From NCBI GenBank assembly GCA_006937955.1, contig SSNP01000025.1, forward strand, positions 1,855,165 through 1,919,164: a DNA stretch of 64,000 nt, written 5' to 3'. Positions 11,701 to 29,759 of this stretch are shown in pieces. How positions within the stretch are numbered: position 1 is the stretch's first letter; each line of letters begins with the position of its first letter. This DNA comes from Pachypanchax playfairii. Its lineage: Eukaryota > Chordata > Actinopteri > Cyprinodontiformes > Aplocheilidae. Both the position numbers and the translations under genes were made by a program. The notes under the pieces are model-generated. The model did not search any database and was not told the origin of the DNA. It saw only the letters and a program-made list of their open reading frames with translations.

Positions 11701-14700
11701 CTGGATTAGTACTGCATAGAATCCTGTACANNNNNNNNNNNNNNNNNNNNNNNNNNNNNNNNNNNNNNNNTGTTTTCTGCCCTCTGGTGGTATTACATGG
11801 GGGGTGAGTGCCATATTTATTATTATTATTAATTATTATACAATAAATACTACAGTGGTTAATTATTTTATTTTTGTCTAATAAACAGATAATTGAAAAA
11901 CAACTTTCTGGAACATATTTTTTACATCAGGCTTTAAAGGATCAGAACACACTTACAGCCTTTGCTGTGCAGCGTGTCCACTGTGTTTCCCATTAATGGA
12001 CTTATTCTTGACAGGCTTTTCAAGCATATTCTGCAACTTGTTTACTTATTTTTCCCCATCCTGATTGATTCATGTTTTTTCACTGAAATCAAAAACAATG
12101 AAGCACAGGATTGTTTCCTCTTCCATCCAGTGGTATTATTGGCAAATTAATGATTTTGTTGCCATATTTAACAATTTAAATCTTATTTTGTAGGAAACAC
12201 AGTTACTTGTTGCCGTTGCTTTGATTTAAAAAAGCTGTTTGTGTGCAGGAATCTCGTGCATGGCCCAGGACTGTTCTCTGTGTATGCCAGAAGACTTTGT
12301 CCTGCCGCTGCTGCCCGGAGAAGAGCTGAAGGACAAATACAGACGCTACCTCTTCAGAGATTATGTTGAGGTGTGTGACTGGCTCCTTGTGAACTTTTCT
12401 GTTTGTTCAGATGTGTCATCCAAGCTAAGACATCAGATGCACATGGAGAATCATTGAGAAAGAAAAATTATAGAGACAAATCATGATCCCTGTCATTCAA
12501 ATCACATTTTACAGAATGCAACAAGCTGTTACTAAAACATCTTCAAGAAAATGTAGGTATAATTAGGTTTATATGTCTTACTGCAGTCCTTAATTCTTGC
12601 TTCTCTTGCAGAGTCACTTCCAGCTGCAGTTGTGTCCAGGTGCAGACTGTCCCATGGTCATCAAGGTGCAGGAGCCTCGGGCACGCAGAGTACAGTGTAG
12701 CCGCTGCAGTGAAGTCTTCTGGTAGGATTCACTCACATGTTCCAACACTCAAATAGAAATGGATGCTGTCATGAAATTAGACAACACTGTTCTGTTTTCT
12801 TATGTAAGAAACACACTGGAATATAATGATGCTTTGATTCATTGACTCTCCTTCAGTTTCAAATGCCGTCAGATGTACCACGCCCCCACAGACTGTGCAA
12901 CAATTCGGAAATGGCTGACCAAATGCGCGGATGACTCTGAGACTGCAAATTACATCAGCGCACACACTAAAGATGTATGATGACTGCATTTCCATTTGTG
13001 CATATACAAACTATACACACAGATTTCAAAGGAAAAATAAAAGCTGTTTGTTTTTCCTTCAGTGTCCAAAGTGCAATATCTGCATTGAAAAGAACGGAGG
13101 ATGTAATCACATGGTAAGAACAGAAGGAATGTTCAAAATATGTTCAGACTCTCCACATTTAATAGATTTATTCAGTCAACAATAAGCAGATTTTTGTATA
13201 TGTTTTTGTGTGAAGAGTCACTTGGTGAATTTAAACTGATTTCAACTTGTTTAAGAAAGTCTTTGGTTCATTAATTTCACTTCCCTCCTCTGTGTGTGTT
13301 TTTCAGCAATGTTCCAAGTGCAAACATGGTGAGTTGTTTATCTCAAAGGTTTGGCAGCTCCTGAAAGTTACCTTGAGGAGCAAGACATCATATATAAATT
13401 ACCAACAGTCAAACTTCCAAAAAGATAGAAACAAGATGTCTAATTAATGTGCTGTTGAGGGAAAAGTCTCTCAACTTTTGTGTTTTTAAAAGTAAACATG
13501 AAAACAACGTGTAGTTACTTTGATTCAGTTCGTCCATTGATGTGTTTTCACATCTCACTATTTTCCTTCCTGTTTGGATTTCTATCGACTCAAAACTAAA
13601 CCGAGTCAAGTGTAAATAAAAACAGAATGCAACGATTTGCAAATCAGTAAAGCCACATTATATTCCTAATACAACATAACCAACATCACTTGTTTCATGT
13701 CATATAAAATACGAGCTCATTTTGAATCTTTTAGGTTTGTCAATTATTTGGTTTTACAAAATGCCTAATGATGAATTGAGAAGATTATGCAGCGTGTATC
13801 CAGAGTTAATGAGGATGTGTTTTGTGATTCCTGAAAGATTTCTGCTGGATGTGTCTTGGAGACTGGAAGACTCATGGCAGTGAATACTATGAGTGCAGCC
13901 GCTACAAAGAAAACCCGGATATAGTCAACCAGAGCCAGCAGGCTCAGGCCAGAGAGGCCCTTAAAAAATACCTCTTCTACTTTGAGAGGGTAAGTTTTTT
14001 TGGATTTTGGAATATTTTAAATAGATGTGGGACTGACAAGCAAGCTCCAGTTTATAAAAAAAAAAATACACTCATCAAAGGAAAGGTTTTTAAGGCAAAC
14101 CAGTGTTTAACAGCCTTTCTAGTAATATAATAAAATTGCATTTGCTATTGTTTGTCTTCTATGAATAATTTGTTTATTCTTTTTACTACAAGTGGGAGAA
14201 TCATAACAAGTCTCTGCAGCTGGAGGCTCAGACGTATCAGAGAATCCAGGAGAAGATCCAGGAGAGAACCATGAACAATTTGGGAACTTGGATTGACTGG
14301 CAGTATCTGCATAACGCTGCAAAGCTACTGGCTAAGGTACTGTGAAAACTCTTCAGAGAGACCATCAGACCTGGAAATGAAGGATTAATTGATATTTTAG
14401 AGTTCTAAAAAAAAAAAAAAAAAACAGTTGTATTTAGTATTTATTTGAGAATGTTTTAATTTAAAAAGACTAACGTTGATGTCACTGGGCATATTAGCAC
14501 ATTGTGATTTGGTAATCTCAGCATGCTGAAGACTTGAAAACTGAACATCACCAAACTGCTAATGTGTTTTACTTGTTAAAATGTTTATGTTGTACCAAGA
14601 GGATGTTTTGTGTTTCCAGTGTCGCTACACGCTGCAGTATACCTACCCCTACGCCTATTACATGGAGTCTGGCCCTCGGAAGAAACTGGTGAGAGACAAA

Positions 14701-15115
14701 CTTCTTCTCTCTACTATCTCTGTGGCCATATCTTTATAGTTTTCTTTTCATTCGATCTAATAGTCTTGACCTTAAACTTTTCCTTCTGGTTCTGTGCAGT
14801 TTGAATACCAACAGGCCCAGTTGGAAGCAGAGATAGAAAACTTGTCGTGGAAGGTAGAGCGAGCTGACAGCTATGAGAGAGGAGTTGTAGGAGGCGAGGG
14901 CGAGCTCAGCGCCAGTGACAGAGGGGTAAGAGTGCAGATTGGGGTGGGAACTCATTATGACTAAATGAATAGAGGACACTTATCACAAACACATGTCCCT
15001 AATAAAGGAAATCTTTAATATTGTTGAATGTATTTTTTTATAGGATCTGGAGAATCAGATGCACATTGCTGAGCAGAGGCGACGTACGCTGCTGAAGGAT
15101 TTCCACGACACCTGA
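8718..15115 (+). CDS. arih2: ARIH2 (Ariadne-2/TRIAD1), RBR E3 ubiquitin ligase
   Basis: An RBR E3 ligase that passes ubiquitin from an E2 through a catalytic cysteine to substrate; neddylated CUL5-RBX2 complexes activate it. Fourteen coding exons: 8718-8984, 9815-9882, 10494-10566, 10812-10953, 12249-12370, 12612-12721, 12857-12974, 13063-13113, 13307-13328, 13838-13989, 14193-14336, 14620-14688, 14800-14925, 15044-15115. They give 511 residues (human 493) with all phases matching. An acidic N-terminus (residues about 13-40) is followed by RING1 ([20 protein letters not shown]), then the IBR ([26 protein letters not shown]). RING2/Rcat is [17 protein letters not shown], with the catalytic Cys at residue 314. 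The C-terminal Ariadne domain ends LLKDFHDT, as in human. Exon 13307-13328 is a 22-nt microexon. Exon 14800-14925 encodes about 13-14 extra residues ([15 protein letters not shown]) absent from my recollection of human ARIH2. The start at 8718 fits the acidic N-terminus of orthologues. Confidence 0.96.
10011..10070 (+). repeat. Pyrimidine-rich CCT/TCC tract
   Basis: A short (CCT)n-like low-complexity run inside an arih2 intron. It creates a spurious Leu-rich open frame. Confidence 0.6.
11731..11770. other. Assembly gap (40 N)
   Basis: Forty unknown bases in the arih2 intron between exons 10812-10953 and 12249-12370. No coding exon appears to be missing, because the phases join exactly across the intron. 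Confidence 0.99.
13585..13745 (-). mobile_element. DNA-transposon remnant (family shared with 56285-56600)
   Basis: Contains aaataaaaacagaatgcaac followed by gatttgcaaatc and, further on, gagctcattttgaat. In reverse complement these match motifs in the copy at 56285-56600 (tcattgctttctgtttttg, ttcaaaatgagct). I recognise the family as a widespread non-autonomous teleost element, but I do not assign a class. It lies in the arih2 intron before exon 13838-13989. Confidence 0.65.
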
Positions 15116-15670
15116 AGCTCCAAACATGACTGCAAAGCACCAGCATCTCCCTTCTTACTTTCTTCCTTGCCTCCTACCTACGCTTCCTTTTATGATAATC
15201 TGTTGTTGCAGTCATACTGACCCCCTCCTCTCTCGTCGCCTCTCTGCACATGCTCTTATCTTTACTTTTGGTCTGTTGTCTTTCCCTCCGCTCACAACCA
15301 TAATGCTGCAGGGTCACCGAATGTCACATCGCATCACTTCCTCCATTTCACATCCACCTCATTTACACTTTTCGCCACCTTCACCGTGGTTACACTTGTT
15401 TCAGCTTCGCATCTGATCGTGCAGGTCAATGTTTGAGGTTTAAAAACAGATTTGCTTGAAAAGAAGCTTGTGCTGTTTTGGTGAAAAGAGTAACATCTTT
15501 TTCATGAGGGCGATGGTTCAGATTGTGAACCTGTAGTTTTTGGTTTTATATAAATTGTGTTGACTTAAAGGCACTAGTTGGAGCTGCACCTGTATCACTC
15601 ACTGACTTCTTTAACTCAAAAAATAAAAAAAAATCCCTCTTTGATTCAAGAGCTTCATGAAATAAATAAA
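15116..15670 (+). terminator. arih2: arih2 3' UTR and poly(A) signals
   Basis: After the TGA at 15113-15115 there are about 500 bases of C/T-rich UTR. Clustered AATAAA hexamers follow at 15622, 15661 and 15665. The open frame at 15126-15416 lies in this UTR and has no protein-like content. Confidence 0.6.
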
Positions 15671-15699
15671 AATAACTTCCACAGAAGTGGTGTACTTGT

Positions 15700-17035
15700 T
15701 CTTGTTTGACTCTTGTGGGCCTCGACCTGCTCCAGCTAGTGGAGACTGATGCTTCCTGCTTCTAGTCTGACTCAGTTTTTGACAAATTATTTTCAGTCAG
15801 ACCAGGTTGCACTTAATCATAAAACTTAACAAATGAATCTGATGCAATTTGCTATGAAAAAAGAAGCGAAAAAGTAAATGTTATTAGACGGCAGCTACTT
15901 TAGATGTTCTCATCAGTGTTTAATTTAGAAGGTGCTTCTGCCATCGTGGCTAGAAAATTAAAAGGACGAGGTAAAACTACCTAGTTTGTCCCATTGATGT
16001 TCTATTGTTGCTTCATTTTTGTTCATTGTGTCTTGTTCATTAAACTCTAACAATGGCTCCTCCACTGATCAGATAAAGTTGTTTAGATTCCACAAGTGAT
16101 AGTCACAGGTGTTGCAGCGCCTCCCTCTGACATCGAGATGGGATGCACACGCAAACACTCCTCTGCACAAAGGAAACTTGTTTATTTGTCTCCTCCCCAT
16201 CTCATGCCCTCTCGCCTTCCTTTACTGCCACCCCTTCCTTTTATTCGTCCTCTGTTTTCTCTCCTGGCTCATTTTTCTTCTGGAATATGGCTGTTGATAA
16301 AACATGTAAAAAAAAAATAAAATAAAAAAAGCAAAAGAAAAATTGCTGTAATTTTCAACAGTTGTACATTAATACAGAAAAAAATAGTTACTGAAAGTTT
16401 TTAAAACTGGATCCTGTTTCCTGTGTGTTCATTACACACCCACACTACACACAAATCAAATGTGTCACAAGTTTTTATAAAAAATGATTATATTTAGAAG
16501 GTGTAAACGTGTCATTCATTCAAAATAGGAATATTCTCTCAATAAAGTTTTACGTTTCTGGCTGCTGTTTTGACTCTGGTTACAGAAATCCAAAATGCCT
16601 CCTATAGCTGAGTGTGTGCTGAGTATCAGAAAAGTATTTACAGCTTTACTATGTTTGACCTCCTGTGTGTGACCTAGTTAGGGATATTTACAGATAAATG
16701 GTGAATGGCAGCCATACAAGGTGTTTAAGTCCATTGGCTCATTTTTGTTTTTTCTACAAAAGTAATTTCAGTATTTGCCTTTCTGTCCATGTCCAGTTCT
16801 ATATATTTAGGAACTAAATATATCATAGTAGGCCTATAAATATTTAGAAACTGCTGAATATGTGCTGGAGTGGATTTTAACACAAGTTTAATTTATAGAT
16901 TTTAAATTAGCGCTGTTCCTTTTGGCATAATTTCCCAAAAAGGCTGGTAAAAAAACGAATCAATTTTATACAGCTGTAGAACAAAACAAAATTAATATAA
17001 AAACGTTTTAATTCAGAATCCATGAACAAATCAAC
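15700..17035. other. Intergenic, arih2 to impdh2
   Basis: About 1.3 kb of AT-rich sequence with a C/T-rich patch at about 16180-16270. No gene, hairpin or repeat recognised. Confidence 0.5.
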
Positions 17036-17039
17036 CAAC

Positions 17040-17429
17040 AAGAGGGCGTGTTAGCAGGATGTGACGTCAATGCCGGAAGCTGTCAGGAAAAAATTTTGCA
17101 CGTGTTGGTGAAAGCTGCAGCAAGAGCATGAACAGTGGACCAGCTAAAGCGAGGCCAGAAGAGGGATGTTTTTATTTTCCACAGATTAATTATTTACTCA
17201 ATCTCTAACGTTTAACAGAAGTTCAGACAGCGGGACTCGTTACGGTTGCTACAAGGCCCACGAGGCAGGTTGGAGCATTAGCTTACCGGCAGGGAGGTCA
17301 AATCCCAGCGCAAGGAGAGAAAGTTATCGGTCTCTGTTTTTGGCCACTGTGTGCGCCTTGTTTTACTTTCATTTATTCACCGGTTTCCTTCAAAGGTGGG
17401 TTCGTTTTAGTGAAAGCTGTTTGGACGTC
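17040..17429 (+). promoter_or_regulatory. impdh2: impdh2 promoter and 5' UTR
   Basis: Within 45 bases there is a perfect CRE (TGACGTCA, 17062-17069), an ETS-type CCGGAAG directly after it (about 17072-17078) and an E-box CACGTG (17099-17104). The rest, up to the ATG, is moderately GC-rich and TATA-less. CRE-type elements are known in mammalian IMPDH2 promoters. A CACGTG box fits MYC/USF control common among purine-synthesis genes, but that link is inference. The exact transcription start is unknown. Confidence 0.6.
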
Positions 17430-25639
<8,210 letters not shown>

Positions 25640-25954
25640 AAAGCAGCAAGAACGCAGATGGAGAGTCATCGCAGCAGATAAACACTACGTCTCAGACTCC
25701 ACACCGCTAACTTCTAATTCTAATTAGTCACATTTCACTCCTCTGAGGCTCCATCAGTCTTCCTGCCAGCATCATCTATGCATTCTGTTTATTATAGGTG
25801 TGTTTGTAAGAGAGAACGAGGTCGAATAAAGATTTATCAATCAGTGCATGTATGATTGAGTCCAATTTGAAAGCACATATTTTTATATTGTGTTGAATGT
25901 AGCAAGTATTTTGCTGTTCATTTTAAAGCAAAAAACAAACTGTCCACCAATAAA
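25640..25954 (+). terminator. impdh2: impdh2 3' UTR and poly(A) signals
   Basis: AATAAA hexamers lie at 25825-25830 and 25949-25954, about 190 and 310 bases after the TGA. The second is followed by a T/G-rich stretch (gtctgtttgtttttcc), typical of cleavage regions. Confidence 0.65.
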
Positions 25955-25959
25955 GTCTG

Positions 25960-27500
25960 TTTGTTTTTCCAAGTTGTCTTTTTGGTTTTTATACAACTAA
26001 TAATCCATCTACAATGAAAAAGACTGTTTATCAGCAAGTTCTTGTCTCTGGGTTTATATTACCTGGAAGGAGTCACGTATCCCCAAAACATGTTGCAGCT
26101 TGTGTTAAACTTCCCCTGCAGAGAAAAAAATGTTTCAGTTTAGAAACTTAACTGAGTTAGTAAAGTGATGGAGGTGCCATCCATCCGTGCTGTGAGAAGC
26201 TTGTCCACTTATTTATTCAGAGAATGATCAAATATCAAACATAGAACTTCAACATAAACCATCAAAGTGCCTGGATTTTAACTCATTATATAAAGCTGAA
26301 AATTCAACATTGTAAATTGGACATTTTCACTAGTTTGTTTTATTCTCAAACTTTAGATGTTAACTGAAGTTATCTGGACAAAAGCAGATTATTTCCAAAG
26401 TAAATTGGTGTTCTGCATTAATTTGGTCTTCAGTTAAATTCTACCAATGAAACGCTAAATCCTTTATCTGTTTAAAGTTAAACCCTGTTGTCCATCAACA
26501 ACAAGCCAATCACCTTCTCACCTTCACCCTCCTGCTCGAGGTCTCCAGGGAGGATCTGCTGCTCCGAATCCACCGGACTTTCCAGGCTGAAATCCAGACC
26601 AACCTGATGGGAGGGTCTGCCACGCTCTGTTGGTCACACCTGTCCCACATCAGTCGTGACAACAGACATTTCTAATTAAGAAAAAAGGAAGAACAGAGGA
26701 TTTGATTAGAAAATGAAAAGACGAGACGTTCCCGTGTGAAATAACACGCCAGTTCATGAAATACGGTTTATTTCATCCAGGTGCAGTTTTTACTGGGATT
26801 TCTGATGTATTCAGTTACAATATATTAAACTTTCAATTAGATTCATCCTAAAGACACGAATGCAAGTTTTTCTCCAAATGTATCAATTTTATTCATCAAC
26901 CCAATTACAATATAAAACTACTAATAAGTCTGGATTATTAAATCATTCTCATCTGAAAGCAGATGATTCTTTAGTTGTATTTTACAAATTTAAAATAAAC
27001 TAAAATGTAACCGTTGTAGATGTAGAACATGTGCTGTCATGACCTTTCATCCCAGAGTGTAACACCAAGCTCGTCTTCTGTTAATAACAATTACAAAGAC
27101 TTTTAGGATTTGGGATATCTGGTGAACATAAACTGAATTTTTCAAAGCAGAATAAGGAATTTAAAAGTTGTGTGAAGCTTTTAGAAGCTTCACCTTCATC
27201 CAAAATAAACAGACAAGAAACAAAACTTAGAAAACTGGTAAAATAAACATGACCTGCATCTGGTCGGAAAGTGATCCTTCAAGTTTTAAAGTAAACAGTA
27301 TTTCAGTTTAGATAAGATGTTGCTCAAGTTTTCTTGGAACGACCCCAGAAATAAAAACTTCCACTGAACGTAACAATAAAAGTTTTCATCAAATATCAAA
27401 TAAAACAGCTGATTCGAAATTCTAAATTCAAACCATGTTCATCTGTTGATTTAAATGAATGCTGAGAGAAAATCAAACTCCCAGAAAGGAAAAAAAGACA
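25960..27500. other. Intergenic, impdh2 to miRNA promoter
   Basis: AT-rich sequence. The only less AT-rich patch is 26500-26650, which holds a 51-codon minus-strand open stretch (26481-26633) of uncertain meaning. No gene was supported. Confidence 0.45.
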
Positions 27501-27514
27501 GGTTAAGCTGCTGA

Positions 27515-27645
27515 GCGTGTGCAGAAAGGAGAGGCAGGGAGGTAGTGGACAACAAAGGAAGGAGAGGAGGAGTTTGTCCGCTCAGGAGAAGTGAAAGTGA
27601 AATAAATCTCTGGAGTATTTAAAGAGGAAGTTAAGGACTGTCAGA
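27515..27645 (+). promoter_or_regulatory. IRF/ISRE-type, TATA-containing promoter of the miR-462/731 transcript
   Basis: Within 130 bases there is an IRF element GAAAGTGAAA (27593-27602, in aagtgaaagtgaaa), a TATA-like TATTTAAA (27616-27623) and an initiator-like TCAGAGT about 27 bases further (A at 27643). A GCGTG core at 27515-27519 resembles a hypoxia element, but weakly. Purine-rich GGAA repeats lie between. No protein exon follows, while the miR-462/731 hairpins lie 1.6 kb downstream. The fish cluster is known to be interferon-inducible, which fits this promoter. Assignment to the miRNAs is inference. Confidence 0.65.
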
Positions 27646-27695
27646 GTTGTTGGCAGACAGGACTGCTGAGAACAACAAGCTGCTCGGAGACGCGG
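27643..27695 (+). ncRNA. Predicted first exon of the pri-miR-462/731 host transcript
   Basis: Starts at the initiator 20 bases after the TATA-like box and ends at a consensus donor (gacgcgg|gtgagc, GT at 27696). It has no recognisable coding content, so a non-coding host exon is likely. The partner acceptor was not located. The hairpins could lie in an intron or in a later exon. Confidence 0.45.
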
Positions 27696-29282
27696 GTGAG
27701 CTGGAAAACATTTCCTATTTTTCACACTTCATCTCTCATTTCTACAGTTTCCTTCGAGTCATGTTGGCAGCCGCTCCTGTGTTCACTTTGCTTTCATTCA
27801 CCTGTCTTTGTCTTCCACTCTGTCTTCTCATAAGTTTATAAAACTTTTTTCCACTTTTATTTTGTCATGACTTTACATGTACTTTCTTTAAACCATGTAC
27901 TTTTACTTACACTAATGTAAAACTAAAACATCTTGGTGTCTTATCACAGGTTGAGGTGCAGATGACAAACTGAAAGTATGTTGGAGCAGCTGCTGTCTTA
28001 CATACAGAATATTCATATTTTCAGCCTCAGTTGAACAGGAAAAGGTTTAACCTTTTCAAATTAAACTAAAACATATTTTAAGCTCCACAGATTTACAGTC
28101 TTTTAGTTTTTGACGCTTCTTTTCTTTCTTTTATCACTCTATCAGCTCTTCCTTGTCAGACTGAACTTCTGTACAATCTCTTTTTTGCTTTCTTTTTCTT
28201 CTAACAAGATAACACACAACAGGTTTTTCAAGATAGAGATGCTAAAAAAAAAAGCATCTGTGTTTCTTTTTTAATACAGAAACCAGGTGATCGACCATCA
28301 TTCTGTCTGTAAAGGACAAAATATGTTGAAACTTTAGTTCTAATGATCCACGATTTAACCTGGTTGCAGGTTTTTATCTACAGGAAGTTTGTTTTTCCAT
28401 TCTTTGATTTCTGTATCCCGGGAATCTGAGAGGCTGCAACAAACAAGCAGTTTTGCCGCTCGTCATGCAGAACATGAAGAGTCACTGCTTTGGTATTTTA
28501 TTCTGATGAATCTGATCATCTCCTAAACTGTTGGTAGTTTCTTAGAAGTAAATGCAAAACGGAGGTAAAAGTTCAAGAAGAGCCTTCAGGTTGGTTCCAA
28601 AACCGTTGATAGATTTTTACAATCTGGTTGATTGACATCAACTTAAAAACTTCATTCACTTAAATGACCGTTCTGTTGTTTAACCAAATATATACATTTT
28701 AAGTTACATCTCAATGGGAGCGACTTTAATGATGGTGTTTTATCGAATCTCTGTAAAAGTCTTGCAGCTTAAATCAGAGTGAAAGTCTGCAGGTCACCAA
28801 GTTTTTTAAATTCAAGTATCTGAAACACTGAAGATGTTTAAAATAAATGCAGCTGTGTGTTAACAGCTGCAGTTAAACACAATCAGTGTTCTAGATTTTA
28901 CCATAAAAACCATAATAAGTTTCATATTTGCTAAAAGGACAGAACAACTGTAGTTTTACTCCAACAGTGAGGAAACGCTCTGGTTTTTAATCTAGTTTAA
29001 CTTCTTTAGTGCCAGTTTACAATCTAACATACCGAACTAGAGACTGGAAATCTGTTGAAATTTAAAACATTCTTTATCTGAATTGTGATGTCAGAATTTC
29101 TATATAGTTTTTAGACTAAAAAAATGCAAATAATCATTATCATAAACCAAATTTTACTCCTAAATTTCTGATTATCTGATTCTAAACACGTCAAGTTAAA
29201 AGACAGAAACGTAAAATCCTTCTTCCTTGTTTCTCTTTTTGCAGTACCGACTGAATTCTGTCTCAAACCTTGTTCTTTGTGA

Positions 29283-29358
29283 GTGGGATTGTAACGGAAC
29301 CCATAATGCAGCTGTGATTCTGAGCCTCAGCTGGTTATGGGGTCCGTTTCTATCCCAC
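29283..29358 (+). ncRNA. mir462: mir-462 microRNA precursor
   Basis: The mature 5' arm occupies 29292-29313 and begins TAACGGAACCCATAATGC, matching fish miR-462 as I remember it. The 3' arm (about 29331-29352, CTGGTTATGGGGTCCGTTTC) folds back. GTGGGAT at 29283-29289 pairs with ATCCCAC at 29352-29358. AACGGA pairs with TCCGTT, CCCATAA with TTATGGG, and CAGCTG with CAGCTG around a 13-base loop. This is one of the strongest hairpins in the window. miR-462 is the fish relative of miR-191. It is co-expressed with miR-731 in antiviral and hypoxia responses. Confidence 0.95.
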
Positions 29359-29659
29359 AGTGCACAAAACATCCTGATCCAACAGGCGGACGCTGAGCTC
29401 CGAGGCCTTTCTGGAGAAAATACAAGTTTAACTTCCTCCTTCATACGTTAACTGCTGGTTTCACTCAATTTCGGTTCATCAACTGATTTGTTAAAGCGTT
29501 TAGAATAAAACTGCAGATTCTGGCTGACTGTAATATTCCCTCTGTGATTATTAATAGTTGCTCCTGGTCTGTTCAGGGTTCGACCTCCATTAAAAATCAG
29601 TGAATAAAAACCGGCACCACTAGTTCAGCTTGTTGTTAAGTGTCTAATATCCGACTCTG

Positions 29660-29746
29660 GTGGTTTTCCTCAATGACACGTTTTCTCCCGGATTGCTGGC
29701 AACATTAAACGCAACCGGGAATTTCGTGTCAGCCAAGAATGACACC
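29660..29746 (+). ncRNA. mir731: mir-731 microRNA precursor
   Basis: The mature 5' arm starts at 29672 (AATGACACGTTTTCTCCCGG) and runs to about 29693-29695, matching fish miR-731. TGACACG pairs with CGTGTCA (29724-29730) and TCCCGG with CCGGGA (29715-29720), with a bulged A and a loop of about 15 bases. The seed and star arm (CGGGAATTTCGTGTCAGCC) also resemble mammalian miR-425, its orthologue. It lies about 360 bases after miR-462 on the same strand, so both probably come from one primary transcript. Confidence 0.95.
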
Positions 29747-29759
29747 TCCTGCAGCTTCT

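Noticed and set aside
29196..29451. Overlapping + and - open frames near 29.3 kb
   Set aside because: They run through the mir-462 precursor. No protein family signature and no exon partners.
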